The position numbers and the translations under genes are program-made. From NCBI GenBank assembly GCA_050084985.1, contig JBITNC010000001.1, positions 28,768,001-28,832,000 of the forward strand: a DNA stretch of 64,000 nt. The letters run 5' to 3'. Below are positions 33,590 through 46,679 of this stretch, one piece after another. How positions within the stretch are numbered: position 1 is the first letter of the stretch; every line of letters begins with the position of its first letter. The notes under the pieces are model-generated. The model saw nothing but the letters and a program-made list of their open reading frames with translations, made no database searches and was not told the DNA's origin. This stretch comes from Nageia nagi. Taxonomy: Eukaryota; Pinophyta.

Positions 33590-35100
33590 TACTGGTCTTA
33601 GACCCCAAAAAAAGGGAGGATTCCCAAAGCCTTTACCTTATTTTTAGTGGTTTTAGCTTGTAAACATTTCTTGCATTTCAAAGAATTCCTAAGACTAATG
33701 TTTTGTGAAACTTGTGGGATACCTTATAGGACAGGGACAAAACTAGACCTACAAACCTCAAAGGTCTACTATTAGCATAGAGTAAATCACCCATCTAAAA
33801 GCTAATTTTGACTATAAATCATCCTCATGTAGCATGATTTTGGTAGTCATCATACTAATGGATGATTTTATCTATAGATCTATTTTTAGTGCTATTTTTT
33901 AATTCTTGCATTAGATCACATCTATAGTAGGGAAAGTAATCCACTATCAGGTTTGTAAAAATTTGGGTGTCCTTGTCATAGGACATGTCTTTTTACCCTT
34001 ATTATAGGTTTTTATTATAGATTAATTTTCAACTTTAAATTTTTATCTTTGAGTGCATTGTGGTCATTCAAAAAACTTCTAATCGCTTGAATGATTGCTA
34101 CTATTCCCATAGTCATCACTGTAGTGGATGATTATATGGAAAAGCTTTGTAATCATCATTTAGTCAACCAACAAGGAGCAAGAAGGAATGTTCTTAAGAT
34201 GGGTTAGTCTTTGAATTTCTTTCTATATCTGGTCCATGTTGTTTGATTGCTCTTTTCATATAGGATTGCCATCTCTGTTTAGTGAAATTTGCATTACATT
34301 TTGGGAGGAGTGGTGCATACACTTAGAAATTTCCTTTGGTGATTAAAACTTACAATCTTAAACAAGGGTTTTATTTCTATTTTGTGGACTCTATTAATTT
34401 CTTGGTTCATAAGAATAATTACTATCTTTGCATTATTTTTTATTTGAAAAGAAAAGAAAACATTTTTGTTACTTTAGCATATTTGGGTGGGAGTGCCTTA
34501 GACTTTGTTTTGAAAAGCAAATATTTGGGAGGTGTAATCATATTGCACTATCATCCTAGGATTGCACCTCATATTTTCTTATTTTAATAAAGTCCATCAC
34601 AAGCCTAGGGTATGTAGAAGTGATTCCCACATCCTAACCCATGCTTGGATTTCATCACCAACATGGGAGCCCCCTATTAATGAGGACTTCCAATAGTGGT
34701 ACCTGAGATACCCTTGGAAAATGATTCAACCCTATTAGATTATGCCTTACCCTTTAAACACTTTACTAGAATCATCTCTTGAAAAACTAAAAAAGATTCA
34801 AAATTTACAATTGCATTTAAAATTTATCTCACTAAAAAGATAACATCTCAAATTGAACAAGAAGCAACTAAATAAGATAAATACCATTGCTATCTATCAC
34901 CATTGCTTCTTATCATTTAGACCTATCTTTGAAGTGATCATTTAGGTTGTTTGATGTTAATTGAATCTACATTAAATAATATCCTTAACAAAATTCTAGG
35001 CTCTTTGTTAGATGATTTATTTCTTTAACACTATTTCATTTCATATTGGTACCTTTTAGATTTTGTTTAGAGCTCTTGTTTGATCCATTTATCCCATGTT
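33590..35100 (+). other. Leader of element E, nothing recognised
   Basis: An 83-codon open frame at 34336-34587 has no known motif. The rest is AT-rich. Confidence 0.4.
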
Positions 35101-35104
35101 TGTC

Positions 35105-37492
35105 ATCATGTCTTGTACACCCTCCAAGGATGAAAATCCTTGGTATTCTCATATGGTTGAAAGTAGACATTAGTGTAGGGCTAGAGAGTTAGAGGAAGAG
35201 GAACACAATAAATAAGTAAATAAATCAAATCCTCTTCCACCCTTGCATGTGTCTCGTAGTAGGTCACTACCTCCCACCATTCTCCCCTATGTGAGCCTAC
35301 TCAAGCACTAACTCATATTTCCTTTAGTCAGACCTTAGAGAGGTTTTGTATCCTTAAGGCCACCCCTAGGTAGGAGGGGTAAGATCATATGATTCCTTAT
35401 AGGGCTAGCTTGTCTAGGATAGAGAGCCATTTATCTTCTAAGAGAGCTACATTGCAACATTAGGTAGATCCCTCTCAGGCTAATCCTTATCCTATACTAC
35501 AACATGACTTAGAGAATCATGTGCCTAGGCCTAGATGTAGTTCTACCCATATTCTTATTTATCTACTAGGTCATGTATATCCCCATGTGAGATATTTTTG
35601 AGTGATCCTATGGTTCAAACCCTATATAGAGAGTTTTATGAGGCTTAGTGTTGTCCCTCAGATGCTCTTGATAGCGAACCTTCACCCCAATTATCAAGGT
35701 AACCTATCTTAGGGTATTTTTGTATGATGAAAAGACATCGAATGGTCATATAGAGGATGCATCTTATCTCTTATTACTAGGTCACATCCCCTCCACTTAG
35801 CCACATGATACATAGTTGATGAGCCTCTTGAGATTTCATATCATGAGTCCTTGTTACATCCTAGGAGACCTCCATATATCGGTGCATCACATAATCAATC
35901 CCTTTTTTTCCCTAGACTAGCTATGTTTAGGTAATCACATGGTTCCTTAGGCCCTCCTCTAGGTGGACCACCTAGACCTCCACCTATGCATCCTATTAGT
36001 TCTAAGCTACATGTTCTTACCTTTCATAGGACTCATCCATCTCATCTTGGTGATTGGGTTGGATATTACTACAATGATACACATATTATGAACCAACCCA
36101 AGAGTCAACATACATTTCATCTTGTGCATGATCCTGATCTTGTTCATCATGTTAGTTCTCATCTTGTTCATCCTACCATACCTCATATTCTCATGTCTCA
36201 CTTGTAACCCATTGTACCACCTAGAGCTTAATTAGGGTATGGGTCTTATTCACACCTAATCGATCCACCACCATAACCACATTATTCTTCTTCTTCTCAT
36301 ATGGTGGTTCATTCTCAGTAGGTATACTTATACCATCCTATAGATCCTCATCACACATGTACCCATCCTATATCCCTCGTACCCCATCACGATCTTAGGT
36401 ATAATGAATTGTCTCATCATGCCCAAGCCTCTTTGATTGGACCATCTTGATTTTGGAGTTATCATGAGTTGCAACATTCATAGAATAGAGGGGTTTATAA
36501 TCAAAACCTCTCAAACCTTGGACCTAAGGTAACATTGGATACATGATCTTATGGGCATTCACATGGGCTAGATCAAGATCAGTCTAATGATGACCAATAT
36601 GACTAGTATGATGATCAACCTATCATTATAGTTTCAAAATAATAGGATATGGTTAGTATGCAACCTATCATAGTAAATGATGAGATTTTAAAGAGGTTGA
36701 AAGACATGGAGCTTAGAGTTAATGAGCATGGAAAGGCCAAGTTGTCATACACTTCTATTTGTAATGAGCCTATTCACCCAAGTGTATAAACAAAAATATT
36801 TCATTATAAATTTGAGATACCAAAAATAGATAAGTTCAGAAGAAAGAAATATCCTAGAGAGAACCTTAGATAGCTTTAGTACTCATGTTACATCATTAGT
36901 AATGACAATATACTCATGCTTAGGACCTTCCCCATAACACTTGTAGGCCAAGCTTTGCATTGGTATAATAATCTCTCATAGCATAGCATTTATTACTTTG
37001 AGTAGTTGGTTGATAAGTTATTTAATCATTTTGCCATCAATATACATAAACATCCATTACTAACTTGGGTAAACTTTCACAGTTTGAGGACATGTCTATT
37101 TCAAATTATGTACGTAGGTGGAAAGCCATTTTCATATATATGTTCTATACTTTTCCATAAGAAGAATTGGTCAAGTTGTTCTCTTGAAGTTGTAATAAAC
37201 ATATCTCTTATATCCTTCAAATTCAATAACATCACACCTTTGAGGAGGCGTTATCTCAAGCTAAGTTAATAGAAGAGGCTAAGATTCAAGATGGTAAGAT
37301 TAAACTAAGAAAGAAAGAGAACAAAAATATGAAGTACCACAATAATGGAAATAATCATAGTACTTCATATCAAAAGATGCAAAGTAATCAAGTGTCTCAT
37401 GAGGTTCCTTAGACATAGCCAATAATATAGTTGGCTCTGCCATGACCACCTAGGGCCAATCCACCTTTGCAATCACAAGCTCAAGAAAGACC
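35105..37492 (+). pseudogene. Element E gag, N-terminal and capsid part
   Basis: A Met near 35105 (MSCTPSKDENPWYSHMVESR) begins a long His/Pro-rich part with stops. The capsid region at about 36690-37270 is clear: LKDMELRVNEHGKAKLSYTS, then FEIPKIDKFRRKKYPRENLR, MLRTFPITLVGQALHWYNNL and LVDKLFNHFAINIHKHPLLT. These follow the gag of Tat/Athila-like Ty3 elements. The frame ends at the copia F insertion (AGACC at 37488-37492) and continues in phase at 45729 after it. Several stops and a frameshift near 37080 are present. Confidence 0.85.
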
Positions 37493-37932
37493 TGTTAGAA
37501 TTTGTAATGTAATATTGTGTAATATTTTTCTTTAATGTAATTCACTTAATGCTTAAAATATCTTTAGATACTTTAAAAAATTAAGGGAATAAATATAGAA
37601 AAATATTTAACTTTACCCTTGGGTAAAAGCGAGGTTAAAGAGTGAGTTTCATATTATAAATAGAGAGGTATCCCCTCTCATAATATAACTTGGAAGTAAG
37701 CTATTCTATAGGTTTAGGGTTTGGAGAGATAGGAGAGATTTTGTAAGAGAGGTCCTTGAGAATAAAAAGATCTTGGTTACTATATGTACTCCCAAGGAGG
37801 GAGGAACCACTTTATATCTTATATTCTTTGTGATATTGGCTTGAGTTATTATGTTGTTGTGTTGATGTTATGAAGTGCCTTCTTGAGATCTTGGTAGTTT
37901 AGAGATTAATTCAAAAAGAGTTAATTTCATCA
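37493..37932 (+). repeat. 5' LTR of element F
   Basis: Matches 45288-45728 over its whole length with scattered substitutions and small indels. Confidence 0.93.
37655..37662 (+). promoter_or_regulatory. TATA box in 5' LTR of element F
   Basis: TATAAATA is followed by GAGAGGTATCCCCTCTC, a short inverted repeat. In the 3' LTR the same site reads TTAAAAATA, so the box is damaged there. Confidence 0.6.
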
Positions 37933-37934
37933 AG

Positions 37935-37947
37935 TGGTATCAGAGCC
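37935..37947 (+). promoter_or_regulatory. Primer binding site of element F (initiator-Met tRNA)
   Basis: TGGTATCAGAGCC, two bases after the LTR end, is an unchanged copy of the usual plant site. Confidence 0.92.
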
Positions 37948-37949
37948 AT

Positions 37950-40386
37950 CTTGGAGGTTCCTCTTCAACATCCTAGAAGTTCCATTCCATTTCTTCCTCC
38001 ATATACATCCTTATTGAGGTAAAATATTTATGGAGATATAACATCCTTTCTTTTCTCTTTCAATTTTTTGGATCATTTTATATGACATTAATAATTTTTT
38101 TTGTTAGTTGTGATCTAAAAAATTTGCTTAAAATGATAATACATTATTGTTATGTGATATTTTTTATATATTAACATATTTTCTTACTATATGCTAGTTC
38201 ATTTTTTTTAAATGTTATTGCTATTTTGTTTACTCACGTCTTTTTGTTAGTTGCAATTTTTTTTTATATAAATTTGCTTAATATATAGCAATAATGTGTT
38301 ATTTTGATGCTAACATTATTTTGTTAGTTATAATTTTTTAAGTGAATTTTCTTAAAAGATTAAAATAATATGTTAGTTTAGAATTTTGTTATAGCTTAAA
38401 TTTGCAAGTTTCTACATTAATATTTAATGTAGAAATGTTTAAAAGTGTTGCAATTTTTTTTTAACTTTGCAAAAAAAAAAAAATTATAGCAAATATTTTT
38501 TAACCACAATACCTTTGCTACAATGATTTTTTTTACAATACTAATATACTTAAAAAAATATATATGAACTATATATAAAAAACATTATATATATATATAT
38601 ATACATAAAAGAGGGAAGCATTAAAAAATCTATAAAAAATTCTGCATTTTTTCCTATAAAAAAGGGTATAGCATTATATATATATAGAGAGAGAGAGGCA
38701 AGGACTACACTCTAGTAGCCCACCACCAGGAAACTCCTTCTCTTATCTCTCTATCACACCAACACACCCCATGTCATGCCTCTGCCTCTGAGTCGTGCCT
38801 CCACCTCTGTCGGTGCTAAAGCTACCATCGCCTCTACTCAATTGCCCTAATAAAAAAACTATATATATATTAATTAAAAGAAAGGGAGATGGATTATGTT
38901 TGGGCTTTTTTTTTAAAAGGTAAGGTATTTTTTTTAAAAAAGTTGCTAATTTTTTTAAAAGGGGGACTTGTTTTTAGAGAAAAAGGAGTGATAATAAAAA
39001 GACTTTCTATTTTTTTGAGCTAAAGGTTGGATTAATGCCTTTTTTAGGCTATTTTTTTTAATTCTTTATATGTAATTTTTTAAAAAGGCTAATATTTCTT
39101 TATTTTTGAACTTATAATTTTTTTTACTAGTGTAAATTTATAAGGTCTTTATTAATCATGCACTTAAGAAAAAGGGAGAGATTTTTCCCAAATTTATTTT
39201 CTTAGCTAGTGTAAATTTATAAGGAATTTATTAATCATGCATTTAAGAAAAAGGAGGGAGATTATTTTTTAAATATTTTTTCTTAGAAATATTTTTACAT
39301 GAATAATTATAACTTATTATTGTGCACATGTGTGGATTTAAGAATTATTTTCCTAAATATGAATGCATGTTAGGATTAAATTTATTTTTCCTAAATGTAT
39401 TTACTTAGGAAATTTTTTTAAATACATGTTAGGATTAATCTTTTATTCCTAATCCATGATTATTGCCTACATATGTGGATAGATAAAAGTTCCCTTATAT
39501 GTTTTGGCTATTAAGCAATTTCTGATAATAAATTGCAAATATAGAATTATTTTTTTAAATCCAATGTTTAAGTAAAAAGAGGGAGAATTTTTTGTTATTT
39601 AAAATTAATGAACCTTTGTAAAGAGATCAATTAGGGGTTGTAACAAAATCCATTGGACTTTTACGTTCATACTTATGGATGATGTTTAGATGAAGTTTTT
39701 CATTTTAAAGCACTTTATTTGTTACATACATTTAGTTTCTCTACAATTTATACAAATATTTAAAATGCTTCCCCTAAAATGAACACATCCATATATTTTA
39801 TTCTACAACATGACTTGCTTGGGGAGCCATGAGGTGAGGACAAGGTAGACTAAAGCCTTTTAGTCTGATGACCTAAGTGGTGAAAAGCTTATACTTCTTA
39901 ATTTCCCTTAAGTCCTCTGTTAGTCTAGATAAAACTTCATATAGGTGGATAGGCATGTGTGTAGTGATACCACATGTTCATCTGTCCATTCAAAGATTAT
40001 CTTGATCATGTAAGAGAAAAATTAAAAACCTAATCAAGATAATAATTTGATCAATCCAACATACATCACAACCTTGAAAAATAGGTAGTACTTCTCCTTG
40101 TGAGAGTATATTATTGTTTAAGGTGAATTGGTTGAGAATTGGTAGGACCTAGGCTACTTACAAGCATCTAGGTGAAGGCCTAATTTTAGATAAAAAAATA
40201 AGATTCAAATCTACCCTCTTTATAATTATACTTGGTGATGAAGATGTTGGATGTATGATTATTACTCTTGTTAAGAATTTAAACATTTGATTTGTTGATT
40301 GGTTCAAATACATATTTGTATGATTAATATTTTAAATTTAACATTTATGCTTACATTATTTATCACCTTCATATTATTTTATAGCA
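37950..40386 (+). other. Long AT-rich leader of element F with a GC-rich patch and direct repeat
   Basis: Mostly T-rich with A/T runs and a (TA)n tract at 38585-38603. A patch at about 38695-38855 is much richer in C and G (for example CCACCTCTGTCGGTGC). A direct repeat of about 57 bp lies at 39127 and 39206: CTAGTGTAAATTTATAAGG, then TTATTAATCATGCA, then TTAAGAAAAAGG. No protein domain was recognised. Confidence 0.6.
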
Positions 40387-41210
40387 ATGGAAGACTCTTT
40401 TGCATCCAATCATATCCTAGATGGTTCCAAATATGGTATTTGGGAACCTAGAATGAAAGCAAAACTTCAAGCATGGAAACTTTGGATGATTGTTAGTGAA
40501 AATCAAGTTGCTCCATCAGGAAAGGAGGAACTTGATGCTTCTAATACAAAAAATGATTTGGCAACTTAATTGATATTTTATGTTATTTTATATGAAATCC
40601 TCCTTATGATATCTTCTTCAAACTCTACAAAGGAAGCTTGGGATAAATTGAAGAGTATTTACCTTGACACCAAATTCTCTAGAAGGTTCACCATTCTTTA
40701 GAAGTTATTGCAATTATGTCAAGAGGAAAATGAAAGTGTGGAAATATATCTAAATAAGGTTACTAACCTTAGGACCCATCTTGTGGGGTGTGGTTGCAAT
40801 TAGATCAATAATGAGTTTCTTACATTCATCACCCTTCAAAGCCTCTCTACTAAATTCAATCACTTTGTGACTGCTATTGAAATAAGGCTTGATGATGAAA
40901 AAGAATTGTTATTATTGAAAAACATGTGAAAGATTCTCTTGAAATATGAAGAAACACTTAACAATAAAGTGTTGAACCCATCTCATAAGGAGCATTTTAT
41001 GGTACTAGGACTAATGAAACCTCACTTCAAAATGAAAAGCCATAACCAAAAGAAGGGTTCTCATGATCTAAAAAAGAACTTCAAAAAAGCTAAAAATAAA
41101 AAGTATTATGACTCTAATAAGACAAGAAAATTCAAAGTCAAATTTGATGATAATTATAATTTATGTAGCATCTATGGTCATAAGGAAGCTAATTGCTAAA
41201 AAAAAAAGAT
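40387..41210 (+). pseudogene. Element F gag
   Basis: MEDSFASNHILDGSKYGIWE opens the copia gag: DG.N.Y..W motif, then WKLWMIV. After a stop at 40567, AWDKLKSIY-, LCQEENESVEIYLNKV-, LRTHLVGCGCN- and EIRLDDEKELLLLKNM-like segments follow in the usual order. At about 41158-41198 the zinc knuckle reads LCSIYGHKEANC, where the second Cys of CCHC has become Tyr. The start ATG at 40387 fits the family N-terminus. Gag forms the particle that holds the RNA. Confidence 0.9.
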
Positions 41211-41309
41211 CAAGGTGAAAAAGGATATGAAAAATCAAACAAATCTAATAACAAGAATTCTACTTATGTTGTTGCATTTTACTCTAAATCTCATATTTTT
41301 TTAAATGAT

Positions 41310-42560
41310 TAGATTATTGACTCTAGATGCACTAATCATATGTATTTCAAGAAGGCTAAGTTTGAAATTTTTCATAAGTATAGAAAAGATGCAGTTGTGA
41401 TAGGTGATAATTCAATCCTTGAAGTTCAAGGTATTGTAAGTATGTTGGTACAAGGAAAGAATCTTAAAAATATGCTTTATATTTCTAAACTAACTATGAA
41501 CCTTCTTACCATAATTTAAGTTGTAATAAAAGGTTACACTTTTGAGTTTAACTCACACTCTTGGTGCATGAAAAAGGTTCTTTCCACTTTGGTGAAAGGA
41601 TCAATGAAAGATGATCTCTACATTGTAGATTAATCTCCAAAAAAAATATGCCTTGCTACAAATGTTTGCTCTAGAGGTAATTTTTGACACCATAGATTAG
41701 GCTACTTTAACCACAAGAGCATTCAATTTATGAAATAATAAGAACTTATAGAAGTTTTACTTACAATATTACCTACAATTGGCCTTTATGAGAAGTGCAT
41801 TCTAGGAAAAATGAATCAACAAAATTTTTTAAAAGATAAGGAAACTAGGGAAACTCAACCTCTCTTGCTTGTGTATTTAGATTTAATGGGTCCATTTCCA
41901 ACTAAGTTACTTGGGAGAGAATCTTATGTTTTAACCTTTATTAATAACTTTAGTAGGATGACATTTGGTTATTTTTAGAGAATAAGGATCAAACTTTTGA
42001 TAGGTTCAAAGATTTCAAAGCTTTGGTTGAAAATTAGTTTGGATTCAAAATCAATATGTTGAGATCTGAAAATATGAGTGAGTATAATAACATTGAATTT
42101 AATAATTTTTGTACCAAGGATGGAATCAAGAGGTAATTTTGATTCCTTACACTCCTTAGCAGAATGGTGTTGCCAAAAGAAAGAATAGGTCCATTTAGAA
42201 AATGGCAAGATGTATGTTGGGTGATCTTCTTGGTTTCTTATGAGGTGAAGCTATAAATACTATAATTTACATCTTAAATAAGTGTCCTATGAATGGAGTT
42301 GAAGGAAAAACACCATATGAGATATGGACATGAAAAAAACCTAACATCTCTCACTTTAGGATCTTTATCTATGATGCTTATGCCTTTGTTGTTCTTGAGA
42401 AGAGAAAGAAGCTGGATAAGAGATTCAAAAAGTGCATCTTTGTGAGCTATGATAATCAGCATAGAGGCTACATGATCTATATACCTTTCTATAGAGTATT
42501 ACTTATGTCAATAGATGTAAAGTTCAATAAACTTCTTGAAGAATTTGCTTCTTATGAAAA
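41310..42560 (+). pseudogene. Element F protease and integrase
   Basis: The protease box reads IIDSRCTNHMYF (about 41313), where the family has D-S-G, so the Gly has become Arg. ILEVQGIVSMLVQ and LKNMLYISKLTMNLL follow. Integrase then shows a HHRLGYFNHKSI zinc-binding end (about 41690), LLVYLDLMGPFPTKLLGRES (first Asp, about 41870) and FINNFSRMTFGYF. Further on, TPYEIW-like and GRKLDKRFKKCIF-type text reaches about 42450. Frameshifts and stops occur near 41640, 42120 and 42240. Confidence 0.88.
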
Positions 42561-42759
42561 CCTAGATTAGGTTGATGACTCTTCTATTGCACCTAATTGG
42601 ATGGATGTTAGTATGGATATATCACCTAAGGAACAAAACTCTCTAACACAAAGGATAACTAGAAGTATGATCATTAATAAATCTTTATTTTTCAAAATTG
42701 ATAGTAAGAATGAGCCTTCATCCTTCAAATAAGATTCAAAGCATGAGTGCTAGATGAAT

Positions 42760-43500
42760 GTAATGAATGTGGAGTATGAATATCTAACCAAGAATAAAAC
42801 TTGGAATTGGTTTCTTATCCTAATGATCAAAATATGATTGATAATAAATGGGTTTAAAAGGTCAAATATAATTCAATTGGTGAGATTCAAAAATACAAAG
42901 CAAGGTTAGTAGCTAAGTGTTTCATTCAAAAATATAGAGTTAATTATGAGGAAACCTTTACTCTAGTGAAAAAGATATCTACTTTCAGGGTGATTCTTAC
43001 TCTTTCAATAGCCCAAGGATGGAAAGTTTTTCAACTTAATGTTAAGAGTGTTTTTCTCAATGATGACTTAGATGTAAAAATCTACATGAGCCAACCATAA
43101 GGGTTTGTTGTGGAAGGTAAAGAATCATTTGTTTGAAAGCTAAAGAAGTCTTTGTAGGGACTTAAGCAAGCACCTTAGGCTTGGTATAATAAGATTTCAA
43201 GATACTTTGAGGATATTGGTTTTTCTAAATGCTTCTTTAACATTGATCTTTATGTGCTTAACCAAGTACAAGACTTGATCTTGGTTTTTATCTATGTGGA
43301 TGATTTGTTGATTATAGGGAATAATATAGTCCTCATCCAAGAGTGCATATCCAAAATAAAAAAAAAAATTGAAATGATAGACCTTGGTTTATTGCATAAC
43401 TACCTTCGTATACAGGTATACCAATACACACAATTATACTTATTATAGTCAATCCAAGTATATCTCATATATCATGTAAAATTTTGGAATGGAGGAGTGC
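42760..43500 (+). pseudogene. Element F reverse transcriptase
   Basis: DNKWVxKVKYNSIGEIQKYK (about 42842) starts the copia RT, then ARLVAKCFIQKYRVNYEETF, ILTLSIAQGWKVFQLNVKSV and LNDDLDVKIYMSQP. The active site FIYVDDLLIIG (about 43284) is intact. EMIDLGLLHNYLRIQVYQ is the next block. Stops lie near 42856, 43097, 43133 and 43155. In family order this follows integrase, confirming copia. Confidence 0.93.
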
Positions 43501-44180
43501 AAACCTGCTACAATTGTAGTCTCTCCTCAAATCACTTTATCTCTTAGTTCTAACTCTCAGGTGGTAGATGCTATAGTTTATAGGCAACTTATTAGTAGTC
43601 TTCTTTATTTAATTATCTCTAGGCCAAATATTACCCTTGCTATGAATTTGATAAGTTGCTTTATATAGAAGCTGTATTGAGCACCTCAATGCAGTTAAGT
43701 AATTTTTAAGGTATGTTGTAGGCACTAAGAATCTTGTTCTCAAATATGACAAGTTTTCTTCATTTATTCTCTTATGATTCTTAGATTATGACTATGGATG
43801 AGACAAAGATGATAAAAAATAAACTTTTACCTATTTGTTTAGTATTGATTCAAGTGCTATCTCATGGGCTTCCAAAAAGTAGCCTATTATTGTTCTCTCC
43901 ACCATAAAGGCTAAATATCATGCAATGTTAATCATCATCTAGAAATCCATTTGGTTGAGGTATATTGTAAAAAAAAAATAGGTATGAGCAAGTTCTTCCA
44001 TCTCAAATTTATTTAGATAATCAATTAGCTATTGCTTTGAAAAAGAATTCTATTTTTCATTAGAGAATAAAATATGTAGAAATGTCACTTTATTAAAGAG
44101 AAGGTTCTGGATGGTCTTCTACACTTGTAATATTGTCAATTAGTCATAAAATCTATTGATTTATTCACCAAGTCCCTTTT
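43500..44180 (+). pseudogene. Element F RNase H
   Basis: YRQLISSLLYLIISRPNITL (about 43580) is the linker block common to copia. SIDSSAISWASKK (about 43845) and PIIVLSTIKAKYHAM (family: STAEAEY) are RNase H motifs, followed by KSIWLRYIV and NKICRNVTLL near 44060. Stops and a frameshift break it; the catalytic Glu of AEAEY has become Lys in the reading KAKY. Confidence 0.85.
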
Positions 44181-44189
44181 TGAAGCTTA

Positions 44190-45274
44190 GTATTACAAGT
44201 TTAGGGATTCCATTAGGTTGGTGAAGTTGCCCTTAAAGAGGGAGTAAAAGTTGAATTATTATTGAATCCATATCTATTGTAACTTCTTCCTTATTAATAA
44301 AGTTGTTGAGTACTTTATTTTGATACTTTGATTATACATTGCTCATTAGGTGACTATAGGTTTTGGCTTAGTATCTTAATGATGTCTTATAGTGCACCAC
44401 AAATCCAAGCACATTATATCAAAAAGAAATTTCTTGATGGAATAACTATAGCTCTATTCATATAACTTTGGCTATCCTAATTTCTTCACTACATTGTTTT
44501 AAAAACTTTATTTTGCACACTTTAAAATTTATTTTTAGTTAGTGAAGTTATCCTCAAGGGAGAGTGAAATTTAAATTTTTATATTGAATTCATATTTGTG
44601 ATGACAACTTCATCCCTAAGAGGATATTTTATTGTATAGTGTTGATCTTAATATACAACTTTATGGTTAGTTTGCTCTATATGAGAAACTCATAGTACAT
44701 TTTAGTTTTTATTATCACTATGTCAGGAATCAGTATGTGCATTTGTCACTATTTGGTTATCCATATGTGAGGGATTCATATGTGCATATGCTTTATTTTA
44801 TTTATGATGATCAACACATATTTTTTTAATATACAATAGGTTATTATGAGTATTGGCTTGGCATCTTCATGATGAATTATAATGCATCTTTGATCAATTT
44901 ATGGATGGCATTACTTAGTTTATTTATCTTATGATTGATATGAATATTTACATATGCATCTAATTGATCTTGTGTATGAGCTATTTATATCTTGTAGGTT
45001 TCATATTGAGAATAAAGGTTACTTACTTTGGGTGGGTAGGCTCATGGAGGCTCATATGTCAACTTAGTGTTGATTGACTACACTTTATAGTGAAACCAAC
45101 TATGGTTAATGATTGTATTGTAAACAATTTTGTTAAATGTTAAAGTAGTGAGTCTCAAATCAAGATCTTACTTATTTCTCAAATATATAAAAGTTCTCAT
45201 CTCCATTTGTATCTCTATGGAGGATAACTCTTTCTTACTCTCTCTTTATTCCTCTATGCTCTATCCCAATATTA
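44190..45274 (+). other. 3' untranslated part of element F
   Basis: About 1.1 kb between RNase H and the 3' LTR with no recognised motif. CTCAAGGGAGAG near 44554 and CCCTTAAAGAGGGAG near 44230 resemble purine tracts and may be partial duplications of the PPT end. Confidence 0.5.
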
Positions 45275-45287
45275 CATTAAGAGGGAG
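45275..45287 (+). promoter_or_regulatory. Polypurine tract of element F
   Basis: ATTAAGAGGGAG ends at the TGTTAG start of the 3' LTR. Confidence 0.8.
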
Positions 45288-45728
45288 TGTTAGAATTTGT
45301 AATGTAATATTGTGCAATATTTCTCTTTAATATAAATTTACTTAATGTTTAAAGTATCTTTAGATACCTTAAAACATTAAAGGAACAAATATGAAAAAAA
45401 AAATTAACCTTACCTTAGGGTAAAAGGGAGGTTAAAGAGTGGGTTTTATATTAAAAATAGAGAGGTATCTCCTCTCATAATGTAACTTAAAAGAAAGTTA
45501 TTCTATAGGTTTAAAGTTTAGAGAGATAGAAGAGATTTTCAAAAAGAGGTCCTTAACAATAAGAAGATATTGGTTAGTAGATGTACTTCTAAGGAGGGAG
45601 GAACCACTTTATATATTATGTTCTTTGTGAGATTGGATATGTTATTATACTATTGTGTTGATATTGTGAAGTGCCTTCTTAAGATCTTGATTGTTTAGAG
45701 GTTAATTCAAAAAGGCTTAATTTCATCA
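45288..45728 (+). repeat. 3' LTR of element F
   Basis: Partner of 37493-37932. It is followed by AGACA (45729-45733), the target duplication, and the resumption of element E gag. Confidence 0.93.
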
Positions 45729-46660
45729 AGACATAAGCAAAATACTAATCGAAATAATAAACAAGATGCTTATAGACCTAGGAAACCTTGATAGAAAGAG
45801 CCACATAAACCTTGGAAACCTTTGGTCAAGCCTATCAAATAAGTTTTGAAGAAACTCTTAGATGCATAATTGGTCAATATCCTCGAAGTTAAATCTGAAG
45901 ATCTAAATTGGGAGAAACTAGCATGGTATAAAGATAATGAGTATTGCATTTATTATAGATAGAAAGGATATGATATAAATAAATGCAATTAGTTAAGGAA
46001 CACCATTTAGAGGCTAATAGATAATGGAAAAGTATCAAATGGGAATCCAGTCACCCAAACTAACAAACATTTGGGTGTTTTTTATGATCCCTTACCTAGA
46101 CACAATAATAATGTCAATCAAATCTCTTCAAACATGATGCAATAGGTTATCCATGACTATAATCCTAGGAAGAATAATGTGTTTATGGGGTTCAACAACA
46201 TAGATTCCTACTTTCCCTTTGTGGGAGGTATTGATATAACCCTTAACTATGAGTTTATGGGTATCATGGATCCACACCTAGCATATCTGATCATAGAGGT
46301 TTACAATAGTAATATGATTGGGGTAACAACTAAAATAGGTAGAGGTAATGATAGAGCACATCCTCCTACGCCTAGGGAATCAAGAATCCAACAAGCTTTA
46401 CTTCAACCTATGGTCTAGATTCAACTTCAAGTTCTTGGATCCCTAGTGACCATACAAAAATAATTGGAACAACTACTTAGGATGACTCAAACAAATCTAT
46501 CCCTATGGGACCTATTACAACAATACCCCAAACATAGGAATGCTTTGAATAATATCTTAAAGACTATTAAATTAAATAGTAACAATCCTAATTCTTTTGG
46601 AGACTTTATAGGGGTTGTTCAGAGTGCTACTAGACCCAATATTACTTTTTTTCATGATGA
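45729..46660 (+). pseudogene. Element E gag, C-terminal part
   Basis: The codon split by copia F resumes as HKQNTNRNNKQDAYRPRKP. The next segment, LAWYKDNEYCIYYRxKGYDI then NKCN (about 45920-45995), is a decayed CCHC knuckle of the CxYH..GH....C sort. TNKHLGVFYDPLP follows. NVFMGFNNIDSYFPFVGG to HPPTPRESRIQQALLQP is the Gly/Pro-rich linker before protease. Stops lie near 45960, 46143 and 46418. Confidence 0.8.
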
Positions 46661-46679
46661 AATTTAGCATTCTCCTTTT

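Larger units (their letters stand above)
37493..45728 (+). mobile_element. Element F: Ty1/copia retrotransposon
   Basis: LTRs 37493-37932 (440 bp) and 45288-45728 (441 bp), both TGTTAGAATTTG...TTTCATCA, with target duplication AGACC / AGACA. The primer site is TGGTATCAGAGCC. Order is gag, protease, integrase, RT, RNase H, so integrase precedes RT, which defines copia. It sits inside gag of element E. The 8.2-kb length is at the long end for copia, because of a 2.4-kb leader and a 1.1-kb tail. Confidence 0.93.
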
